From positions 1-64,000 of the forward strand of contig JBBELK010000444.1 in the NCBI GenBank assembly GCA_037783545.1: DNA of 64,000 nt, written 5' to 3'. Source of the stretch: Henricia sp. BOLD:AAB3569 (taxonomy: Eukaryota; Echinodermata; Asteroidea; Spinulosida; Echinasteridae). The notes under the pieces are model-generated. The model was not told the origin of the DNA. It made no database searches and was given only the letters and a program-made list of their open reading frames with translations. Positions 12,129 to 21,535 of the stretch are shown here, piece after piece. How positions within the stretch are numbered: the first letter of the stretch is position 1; each line of letters begins with the position of its first letter. The position numbers and the translations under genes were made by a program.

Positions 12129-13313
12129 AGTGCGCAATATAGAGTCTTTGGAGCATGCAAAATTTGAAGTTCGTCGGAACATTTTTCGACCTCCAAATTT
12201 GCCGACGTTTGGACCACACTTTGACCAAACTCCCGTCCCAAACTGGGCCGTGTCAACGACAGTCCGAAGGACTGAGCATGCGCACGAGTCAGGAGTACAC
12301 CAAAGAGGTGTGTACAGACAGCCACAGGTTGCGGGAGCATCCAGGAAGCGCCAACCCCTTTTTTTTCTTAACTCTGAAATTTCTCTGCCATTTCCCGGCG
12401 AAAGTCTGTCAATTTTTTAGGACAAGTGCGCAATATAGAGTCTTTGGAGCATGCACAATTTGAAGTTCGTCGGAACATTTTTCGACCTCCAAATTTGCCG
12501 ACGTTTGGACCACACTTTGACCAAAATCCCATCCCAAACTGGGCCGTGTCAACGACAGTCCGAAGGACTGAGCATGCGCACGAGTCAGGAGTACACCAAA
12601 GAGGTGTGTACAGACAGCCACAGGTTGCGGGAGCATCCAGGAAGCGCCAACCCCTTTTTTTTCTAAACTCTGAAATTTCTCTGCCATTTCCCGGCGAAAG
12701 TCTGTCAATTTTTTAGGACAAGTGCGCAATATAGAGTCTTTGGAGCATGCAAAATTTGAAGTTCGTCGGAACATTTTTCGACCTCCAAATTTGCCGACGT
12801 TTGGACCACACTTTGACCAAAATCCCGTCCCAAACTGGGCCGTGTCAACGACAGTCCGAAGGACTGAGCATGCGCACGAGTCAGGAGTACACCAAAGAGG
12901 TGTGTACAGACAGCCACAGGTTGCGGGAGCATCCAGGAAGCGCCAACCCCTTTTTTTTCTAAACTCTGAAATTTCTCTGCCATTTCCCGGCGAAAGTCTG
13001 TCAATTTTTTATGACAAGTGCGCAATATAGAGTCTTTGGAGCATGCAAAATTTGAAGTTCGTCGGAACATTTTTCGACCTCCAAATTTGCCGACGTTTGG
13101 ACCACACTTTGACCAAAATCCCGTCCCAAACTGGGCCGTGTCAACGACAGTCCGAAGGACTGAGCATGCGCACGAGTCAGGAGTACACCAAAGAGGTGTG
13201 TACAGACAGCAACAGGTTGCGGGAGCATCCAGGAAGCGCCAACCCCTATTTTTTTCTAAACTCTGAAATTTCTCTGCCATTTCCCGGCGAAAGTCTGTCA
13301 ATTTTTTAGGACA
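12129..13313 (+). repeat. A four-monomer block X-Y-(Z/W)-V with hybrid monomer
   Basis: X' (12129) and Y' (12425) carry the X and Y variants at an offset of 1,484 bp. The monomer at 12721 begins like Z (CAAAATTTG, CGGAACA) but ends like W (normal T8, CTAAACTCTG, TTTTTATGACA). V' (13017) carries the V variants at an offset of 1,185 bp. So one monomer was lost relative to the first block through an exchange inside Z and W. This is a direct record of unequal recombination. Confidence 0.88.
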
Positions 13314-13932
13314 AGTGCGCAATATAGAGTCTTTGGAGCATGCAAAATTTGAAGTTCGTCGGAACATTTTTCGACCTCCAAATTTGCCGACGTTTGGACC
13401 ACACTTTGACCAAAATCCCGTCCCAAACTGGGCCGTGTCAACGACAGTCCGAAGGACTGAGCATGCGCACGAGTCAGGAGTACACCAAAGAGGTGTGTAC
13501 AGACAGCCACAGGTTGCGGGAGCATCCAGGAAGCGCCAACCCCTTTTTTTTCTAAACTCTGAAATTTCTCTGCCATTTCCCGGCGAAAGTCTGTCAATTT
13601 TTTAGGACAAGTGCGCAATATAGAGTCTTTGGAGCATGCAAAATTTGAAGTTCGTCGGAACATTTTTCGACCTCCAAATTTGCCGACGTTTGGACCACAC
13701 TTTGACCAAAATCCCGTCCCAAACTGGGCCGTGTCAACGACAGTCCGAAGGACTGAGCATGCGCACGAGTCAGGAGTACACCAAAGAGGTGTGTACAGAC
13801 AGCCACAGGTTGCGGGAGCATCCAGGAAGCGCCAACCCCTTTTTTTTCTAAACTCTGAAATTTCTCTGCCATTTCCCGGCGAAAGTCTGTCAATTTTTTA
13901 GGACAAGTGCGCAATATAGAGTCTTTGGAGCA
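13314..13932 (+). repeat. Right edge of array A: two monomers plus stub
   Basis: Two consensus-like monomers start at 13314 and 13610. The final copy starts at 13906 and stops after GTCTTTGGAGCA, 26-27 bp in. There is no divergence gradient up to this right edge, in contrast to the left end of the window. The T8 tract, hairpins and other landmarks of the last full monomer are intact. Confidence 0.93.
13931..13932. other. Satellite A / satellite B junction
   Basis: Sequence up to GGAGCA belongs to the start of an A monomer; sequence from GACGCAGTGTTCTCC belongs to B. The bases CA are shared by both parents (A: GGAGCA|TGC; B: ATACCA|GACGC), so the breakpoint is known to within 2 bp. No transposon, unique sequence or target-site duplication lies between the arrays, and the orientation of each is unchanged up to the join. 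The A break falls in the centre of GCATGC; the B break falls at the outer end of the CAGACGC...GCGTCTG inverted repeat. Confidence 0.95.
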
Positions 13933-14139
13933 GACGCAGTGTTCTCCGAAAGCAGCGTCTGTTTGTGCCAACAATTAGTGTGCCGGCACTGAGTTTTAGC
14001 TACATTCGACAATAACTCGGTCGGTTTGAACAGGAAACAGTTCAAATTTGCAGTATACGTTTGCGATGTAGTTCTGTTTAAGCAGAAAAAATGCGAAGCT
14101 TGTCTGGAAATTCCTTCAGCTCCAAAATTCCGATCATAC

Positions 14140-14170
14140 CAGACGCAGTGTTCTCCGAAAGCAGCGTCTG
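14140..14170 (+). other. CAGACGC...GCGTCTG dyad in B (representative)
   Basis: A perfect 7-bp inverted repeat with a 17-bp spacer. Across the array the right arm varies: GCAGCGTCTG and GCGGCGTCTG give seven pairs, while GCGGGGTCTG and GCGTGGTCTG keep only the outer CAGAC/GTCTG pairs. The outer arm can also pair with GTCTGG about 33 bp upstream in the previous monomer, giving two alternative folds. Confidence 0.8.
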
Positions 14171-14188
14171 TTTGTGCCAACAATTAGT

Positions 14189-14198
14189 GTGCCGGCAC
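14189..14198 (+). other. GTGCCGGCAC palindrome in B (representative)
   Basis: A perfect 10-bp palindrome present in most B monomers. It is altered to GTGCCAGCAC (for example near 19006, 24490, 45174) or to CATGCCGACAC and TATGCCGACAC in other subtypes. No bound factor can be assigned from sequence. Confidence 0.8.
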
Positions 14199-14301
14199 TG
14201 ATTTTTGGTTACATTTGACAATAACTCGGTCGGTTTGAACGGGAAACAGTTCAAATTTGCAGTATACGTTTGCGATGTAGTTCTGTTTAAGCAGAAAAAA
14301 T

Positions 14302-14308
14302 GCGAAGC
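14302..14308 (+). other. GCGAAGC mini-hairpin heptamer in B (representative)
   Basis: The exact heptamer GCGAAGC overlaps the HindIII site in almost every B monomer. It is known in vitro as an extraordinarily stable DNA mini-hairpin with a GAA loop. Exceptions are GCAAAGC near 23972, 31488, 46521, 48612 and 52311, and GCGACGC near 30462. Formation here is inference. Confidence 0.85.
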
Positions 14309-14652
14309 TTGTCTGGAAATTCCTTCAGCTCCAAAATTGCGATCATACCAGACGCAGTGTTCTCCGAAAGCGGGGTCTGTTTGTGCCAACAATTAGTGTG
14401 CCGGCACTGAGTTTTAGTTACATTTGACAATAACTCGGTCGGTTTGAACAGGAAACAGTTCAAATTTGCAGTATACGTTTGCGATGTAGTTCTGTTTAAG
14501 CAGAACAAATGCGAAGCTTGTCTGGAAATTCCTTCAGCTCCAAACTTCCGATCATACCAGACGCAGTGTTCTCCGAAAGCGGGGTCTGTTTGTGCCAAAC
14601 AATTAGTGTGCCGGCACTGAGTTTTAGTTACATTTGACAATAACTCGGTCGG

Positions 14653-14674
14653 TTTGAACTGGAAACAGTTCAAA
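14653..14674 (+). other. 9-bp hairpin with GAAA loop in B (representative)
   Basis: TTTGAACTG, then GAAA, then CAGTTCAAA: a perfect 9-bp stem around a GNRA-type tetraloop. Copies with AACAGG, AACGGG or AACTTG at the loop end keep only the outer seven pairs. Copies of the 190-bp class with CAGTTGAAAT (for example near 28529) have one mismatch in the stem. The stem is present in nearly all B monomers. Confidence 0.85.
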
Positions 14675-17600
14675 TTTGCAGTATACGTTTGCGATGTAGA
14701 TCTGTTGAAGCAGAAAACATGCGAAGCTTGTCTGGAAATTCCTTCAGCTCCAAAATTGCGATCATACCAGACGCAGTGTTCTCCGAAAGCGGCGTCTGTT
14801 TGTGCCAACAATTAGTGTGCCGGCACTGAGTTTTAGCTACATTTGACAATAACTCGGTCGGTTTGAACGGGAAACAGTTCAAATTTGCAGTATACGTTTG
14901 CGATGTAGATCTGTTTAAGCAGACAAAATGCGAAGCTTGTCTGGAAATTCCTTCAGCTCCAAACTTCCGATCATACCAGACGCAGTGTTCTCCGAAAGCA
15001 GCGTCTGTTTGTGCCAACAATTAGTGTGCCGGCACTGAGTTTTAGCTACATTCGACAATAACTCGGTCGGTTTGAACAGGAAACAGTTCAAATTTGCAGT
15101 ATACGTTTGCGATGTAGTTCTGTTTAAGCAGAAAAAATGCGAAGCTTGTCTGGAAATTCCTTCAGCTCCAAAATTCCGATCATACCAGACGCAGTGTTCT
15201 CCGAAAGCAGCGTCTGTTTGTGCCAACAATTAGTGTGCCGGCACTGAGTTTTAGTTACATTTGACAATAACTCGGTCGGTTTGAACGGGAAACAGTTCAA
15301 ATTTGCAGTATACGTTTGCGATGTAGTTCTGTTTAAGCAGAAAAAAATGCGAAGCTTGTCTGGAAATTCCTTCAGCTCCAAAATTGCGATCATACCAGAC
15401 GCAGTGTTCTCCGAAAGCGGGGTCTGTTTGTGCCAACAATTAGTGTGCCGGCACTGAGTTTTAGTTACATTTGACAATAACTCGGTCGGTTTGAACAGGA
15501 AACAGTTCAAATTTGCAGTATACGTTTGCGATGTAGTTCTGTTTAAGCAGAACAAATGCGAAGCTTGTCTGGAAATTCCTTCAGCTCCAAAATTGCGATC
15601 ATACCAGACGCAGTGTTCTCCGAAAGCGGGGTCTGTTTGTACCAACAATTAGTGTGCCGGCACTGAGTTTTAGCTACATTTGACAATAACTCGGTCGGTT
15701 TGAACGGGAAACAGTTCAAATTTGCAGTATACGTTTGCGATGTAGATCTGTTTAAGCAGACAAAATGCGAAGCTTGTCTGGAAATTCCTTCAGCTCCAAA
15801 CTTCCGATCATACCAGACGCAGTGTTCTCCGAAAGCAGCGTCTGTTTGTACCAACAATTAGTGTGCCGGCACTGAGTTTTAGCTACATTCGACAATAAAC
15901 TCGGTCGGTTTGAACAGGAAACAGTTCAAATTTGCAGTATACGTTTGCGATGTAGATCTGTTGAAGCAGAAAACATGCGAAGCTTGTCTGGAAATTCCTT
16001 CAGCTCCAAAATTGCGATCATACCAGACGCAGTGTTCTCCGAAAGCGGGGTCTGTTTGTGCCAAACAATTAGTGTGCCGGCACTGAGTTTTAGTTACATT
16101 TGACAATAACTCGGTCGGTTTGAACTGGAAACAGTTCAAATTTGCAGTATACGTTTGCGATGTAGATCTGTTGAAGCAGAAAACATGCGAAGCTTGTCTG
16201 GAAATTCCTTCAGCTCCAAAATTGCGATCATACCAGACGCAGTGTTCTCCGAAAGCGGCGTCTGTTTGTGCCAACAATTAGTGTGCCGGCACTGAGTTTT
16301 AGCTACATTTGACAATAACTCGGTCGGTTTGAACGGGAAACAGTTCAAATTTGCAGTATACGTTTGCGATGTAGATCTGTTTAAGCAGACAAAATGCGAA
16401 GCTTGTCTGGAAATTCCTTCAGCTCCAAACTTCCGATCATACCAGACGCAGTGTTCTCCGAAAGCAGCGTCTGTTTGTACCAACAATTAGTGTGCCGGCA
16501 CTGAGTTTTAGCTACATTCGACAATAAACTCGGTCGGTTTGAACAGGAAACAGTTCAAATTTGCAGTATACGTTTGCGATGTAGATCTGTTTAAGCAGAA
16601 AACATGCGAAGCTTGTCTGGAAATTCCTTCAGCTCCAAAATTGCGATCATACCAGACGCAGTGTTCTCCGAAAGCGGGGTCTGTTTGTGCCAACAATTAG
16701 TGTGCCGGCACTGAGTTTTAGTTACATTTGACAATAACTCGGTCGGTTTGAACTGGAAACAGTTCAAATTTGCAGTATACGTTTGCGATGTAGATCTGTT
16801 GAAGCAGAAAACATGCGAAGCTTGTCTGGAAATTCCTTCAGCTCCAAAATTGCGATCATACCAGACGCAGTGTTCTCCGAAAGCGGCGTCTGTTTGTGCC
16901 AACAATTAGTGTGCCGGCACTGAGTTTTAGCTACATTTGACAATAACTCGGTCGGTTTGAACGGGAAACAGTTCAAATTTGCAGTATACGTTTGCGATGT
17001 AGATCTGTTTAAGCAGACAAAATGCGAAGCTTGTCTGGAAATTCCTTCAGCTCCAAACTTCCGATCATACCAGACGCAGTGTTCTCCGAAAGCAGCGTCT
17101 GTTTGTGCCAACAATTAGTGTGCCGGCACTGAGTTTTAGCTACATTCGACAATAACTCGGTCGGTTTGAACAGGAAACAGTTCAAATTTGCAGTATACGT
17201 TTGCGATGTAGTTCTGTTTAAGCAGAAAAAATGCGAAGCTTGTCTGGAAATTCCTTCAGCTCCAAAATTACGATCATACCAGACGCAGTGTTCTCCGAAA
17301 GCAGCGTCTGTTTGTGCCAACAATTAGTGTGCCGGCACTGAGTTTTAGTTACATTTGACAATAACTCGGTCGGTTTGAACGGGAAATAGTTCAAATTTGC
17401 AGTATACGTTTGCGATGTAGTTCTGTTTAAGCAGAAAAAATGCGAAGCTTGTCTGGAAATTCCTTCAGCTCCAAAATTCCGATCATACCAGACGCAGTGT
17501 TTTCCGAAAGCAGCGTCTGTTTGTGCCAACAATTAGTGTGCCGGCACTGAGTTTTAGTTACATTTGACAATAACTCGGTCGGTTTGAACGGGAAACAGTT

Positions 17601-19050
17601 CAAATTTGCAGTATACGTTTGCGATGTAGATCTGTTTAAGCAGACAAAATGCGAAGCTTGTCTGGAAATTCCTTCAGCTCCAAAATTGCGATCATACCAG
17701 ACGCAGTGTTCTCCGAAAGCAGCGTCTGTTTGTGCCAACAATTAGTGTGCCGGCACTGAGTTTTAGTTACATTTGACAATAACTCGGTCGGTTTGAACGG
17801 GAAACAGTTCAAATTTGCAGTATACGTTTGCGATGTAGATCTGTTTAAGCAGACAAAATGCGAAGCTTGTCTGGAAATTCCTTCAGCTCCAAAATTGCGA
17901 TCATACCAGACGCAGTGTTCTCCGAAAGCAGCGTCTGTTTGTGCCAACAATTAGTGTGCCGGCACTGAGTTTTAGCTACATTCGACAATAACTCGGTCGG
18001 TTTGAACTGGAAACAGTTCAAATTTGCAGTATACGTTTGCGATGTAGACCTGTTTAAGCAGAAAACATGCGAAGCTTGTCTGGAAATTCCTTCAGCTCCA
18101 AAATTGCGATCATACCAGACGCAGTGTTCTCCGAAAGCGGGGTCTGTTTGTACCAACAATTAGTGTGCCGGCACTGAGTTTTAGCTACATTCGACAATAA
18201 CTCGGTCGGTTTGAACTGGAAACAGTTCAAATTTGCAGTATACGTTTGCGATGTAGACCTGTTTAAGCAGAAAACATGCGAAGCTTGTATGGAAATTCCT
18301 TCAGCTCCAAAATTGCGATCATACTAGACGCAGTGTTCTCCGAAAGCGGGGTCTGTTTGTGCCAACAATTAGTGTGCCGGCACTGAGTTTTAGCTACATT
18401 CGACAATAACTCGGTCGGTTTGAACTGGAAACAGTTCAAATTTGCAGTATACGTTTGCGATGTAGTTCTATTTAAGCAGAACAAATGCGAAGCTTGTCTG
18501 GAAATTCTTTCAGCTCCAAAATTTCGATCATACTAGACGCAGTGTTCTCCGAAAGCGGGGTCTGTTTGTACCAACAATTAGTGTGCCGGCACTGAGTTTT
18601 AGCTGCATTCGACAATAAACTCGGTCGGTTTGAACAGGAAACAGTTCAAATTGGCAGTATACGTTTGCGATGTAGTTCTGTTTAAGCAGAAAAAATGCGA
18701 AGCTTGTCTGGAAATTCCTTCAGCTCCAAAATTGCGATCATACCAGACGCAGTGTTCTCCGAAAGCGGGGTCTGTTTGTACCAACAATTAGTGTGCCGGC
18801 ACTGAGTTTTAGCTACATTCGACAATAACTCGGTCGGTTTGAACAGGAAACAGTTCAAATTTGCAGTATACGTTTGCGATGTAGTTCTGTTTAAGCAGAA
18901 AAAATGCGAAGCTTGTCTGGAAATTCCTTCAGCTCCAAAATTGCGATCATACCAGACGCAGTGTTCTCCGAAAGCGGGGTCTGTTTGTACCAACAATTAG
19001 TGTGCCAGCACTGAGTTTTAGTTACATTTGACAATAACTCGGTCGGTTTG

Positions 19051-19410
19051 AACAGGAAACAGTTCAAATTTGCAGTATACGTTTGCGATGAACTGGAAAC
19101 AGTTCAAATTTGCAGTATACGTTTGCGATGTAGATCTGTTTAAGCAGACAAAATGCGAAGCTTGTCTGGAAATTCCTTCAGCTCCAAACTTCCGATCATA
19201 CCAGACGCAGTGTTCTCCGAAAGCGGGGTCTGTTTGTGCCAACAATTAGTGTGCCGGCACTGAGTTTTAGTTACATTTGACAATAACTCGGTCGGTTTGA
19301 ACAGGAAACAGTTCAAATTTGCAGTATACGTTTGCGATGTAGTTCTGTTTAAGCAGAACAAATGCGAAGCTTGTCTGGAAATTCCTTCAGCTCCAAAATT
19401 GCGATCATAC
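19051..19410 (+). repeat. B composite: 40-bp duplication and nearby 17-bp deletion (copy 1)
   Basis: At 19051-19130 a 40-bp segment (from AACWGGAAAC to TTTGCGATG) occurs twice in tandem; the join GCGATG|AACTGG shares TG with the normal left flank. At 19410/19411 a later monomer lacks 17 bp (CAGACGCAGTGTTCTCC), giving CATACGAAAGC, so the left arm of the CAGACGC dyad is missing. Here one normal monomer lies between the two lesions. The upstream monomer has GTGCCAGCAC. Confidence 0.88.
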
Positions 19411-21374
19411 GAAAGCGGGGTCTGTTTGTACCAACAATTAGTGTGCCGGCACTGAGTTTTAGCTACATTCGACAATAACTCGGTCGGTTTGAACTGGAAA
19501 CAGTTCAAATTTGCAGTATACGTTTGCGATGTAGATCTGTTTAAGCAGAAAACATGCGAAGCTTGTCTGGAAATTCCTTCAGCTCCAAAATTGCGATCAT
19601 ACCAGACGCAGTGTTCTCCGAAAGCGGGGTCTGTTTGTGCCAACAATTAGTGTGCCGGCACTGAGTTTTAGTTACATTTGACAATAACTCGGTCGGTTTG
19701 AACTGGAAACAGTTCAAATTTGCAGTATACGTTTGCGATGTAGATCTGTTGAAGCAGAAAACATGCGAAGCTTGTCTGGAAATTCCTTCAGCTCCAAAAT
19801 TGCGATCATACCAGACGCAGTGTTCTCCGAAAGCGGCGTCTGTTTGTGCCAACAATTAGTGTGCCGGCACTGAGTTTTAGCTACATTTGACAATAACTCG
19901 GTCGGTTTGAACGGGAAACAGTTCAAATTTGCAGTATACGTTTGCGATGTAGATCTGTTTAAGCAGACAAAATGCGAAGCTTGTCTGGAAATTCCTTCGG
20001 CTCCAAACTTCCGATCATACCAGACGCAGTGTTCTCCGAAAGCAGCGTCTGTTTGTGCCGACAATTAGTGTGCCGGCACTGAGTTTTAGCTACATTCGAC
20101 AATAACTCGGTCGGTTTGAACAGGAAACAGTTCAAATTTGCAGTATACGTTTGCGATGTAGTTCTGTTTAAGCAGAAAAAATGCGAAGCTTGTCTGGAAA
20201 TTCCTTCAGCTCCAAAATTCCGATCATACCAGACGCAGTGTTCTCCGAAAGCAGCGTCTGTTTGTGCCAACAATTAGTGTGCCGGCACTGAGTTTTAGTT
20301 ACATTTGACAATAACTCGGTCGGTTTGAACGGGAAACAGTTCAAATTTGCAGTATACGTTTGCGATGTAGTTCTGTTTAAGCAGAAAAAAATGCGAAGCT
20401 TGTCTGGAAATTCCTTCAGCTCCAAAATTGCGATCATACCAGACGCAGTGTTCTCCGAAGGCGGGGTCTGTTTGTGCCAACAATTAGTGTGCCGGCACTG
20501 AGTTTTAGTTACATTTGACAATAACTCGGTCGGTTTGAACAGGAAACAGTTCAAATTTGCAGTATACGTTTGCGATGTAGTTCTGTTTAAGCAGAACAAA
20601 TGCGAAGCTTGTCTGGAAATTCCTTCAGCTCCAAACTTCCGATCATACCAGACGCAGTGTTCTCCGAAAGCGGGGTCTGTTTGTGCCAAACAATTAGTGT
20701 GCCGGCACTGAGTTTTAGTTACATTTGACAATAACTCGGTCGGTTTGAACTGGAAACAGTTCAAATTTGCAGTATACGTTTGCGATGTAGATCTGTTGAA
20801 GCAGAAAACATGCGAAGCTTGTCTGGAAATTCCTTCAGCTCCAAAATTGCGATCATACCAGACGCAGTGTTCTCCGAAAGCGGCGTCTGTTTGTGCCAAC
20901 AATTAGTGTGCCGGCACTGAGTTTTAGCTACATTTGACAATAACTCGGTCGGTTTGAACGGGAAACAGTTCAAATTTGCAGTATACGTTTGCGATGTAGT
21001 TCTGTTTAAGCAGAAAAAATGCGAAGCTTGTCTGGAAATTCCTTCAGCTCCAAAATTGCGATCATACCAGACGCAGTGTTCTCCGAAAGCGGGGTCTGTT
21101 TGTGCCAACAATTAGTGTGCCGGCACTGAGTTTTAGTTACATTTGACAATAACTCGGTCGGTTTGAACAGGAAACAGTTCAAATTTGCAGTATACGTTTG
21201 CGATGTAGTTCTGTTTAAGCAGAACAAATGCGAAGCTTGTCTGGAAATTCCTTCAGCTCCAAAATTGCGATCATACCAGACGCAGTGTTCTCCGAAAGCG
21301 GGGTCTGTTTGTACCAACAATTAGTGTGCCGGCACTGAGTTTTAGTTACATTTGACAATAACTCGGTCGGTTTG

Positions 21375-21535
21375 AACAGGAAACAGTTCAAATTTGCAGT
21401 ATACGTTTGCGATGAACTGGAAACAGTTCAAATTTGCAGTATACGTTTGCGATATAGATCTGTTTAAGCAGACAAAATGCGAAGCTTGTCTGGAAATTCC
21501 TTCAGCTCCAAACTTCCGATCATACGAAAGCGGGG
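21375..21535 (+). repeat. B composite: 40-bp duplication and 17-bp deletion (copy 2)
   Basis: The 40-bp tandem duplication is at 21375-21454 and the 17-bp deletion at 21535/21536, here in the very same monomer series without the extra monomer seen in copy 1. It differs by GCGATATAG for GCGATGTAG near 21452 and lacks the GTGCCAGCAC change. Confidence 0.87.

Larger units (their letters stand above)
1..13932 (+). repeat. Satellite array A, ~296-bp monomer, 47 copies plus stub
   Basis: This is a head-to-tail tandem array. Counting each monomer from the recurring AGTGCGCAATATAGAG, copies start at 1, 307, about 603, 896, 1185, 1479, 1775 and then every 294-299 bp up to 13610; a truncated copy starts at 13906. 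The mean period is close to 296 bp. From monomer 6 onward, copies differ from one another by only a few substitutions or by the length of one T run, so the array is strongly homogenised. No copy is inverted and no foreign sequence interrupts it. Each monomer holds two GCATGC (SphI) sites, three T tracts and several short inverted repeats. 296 is not a multiple of 3, so most reading frames break within one or two monomers. I do not recognise the family. Satellite nature is certain; chromosomal location is inference. Confidence 0.98.

Noticed and set aside
11520..13367. Minus-strand open frames of about 220 codons in A (11520-12182, 12705-13367, and 9448-10107)
   Set aside because: They depend on chance one-base length changes that keep the 296-bp period in frame over two monomers. 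Same repeated sequence, no protein family resemblance.
13900..13960. Mobile element at the A/B junction
   Set aside because: The two arrays are directly joined; there is no inserted sequence, terminal repeat or target-site duplication.
13990..14030. tRNA-derived SINE or Pol III B box (TTCGAC in B)
   Set aside because: Only TTCGA matches the B box, there is no suitable A box at the right distance, and many copies read TTTGAC instead.
14143..14162. CENP-B-box-like match on the minus strand of B (TTCGGAGAACACTG) and TTCGTCGGAA in A
   Set aside because: B matches about 7 of the 9 core bases and A about 5. By rough calculation a 7-of-9 match is expected about once in two random 209-bp monomers when both strands are searched, so it is not significant.
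20168..20902. Minus-strand open frame of 244 codons in B (also 61618-62352, and 213-219 codon frames elsewhere)
   Set aside because: The translation is the satellite repeated; frames recur with the 209-bp period and end whenever a normal 209-bp copy follows. No known domain, no start context, no conserved full-length product.
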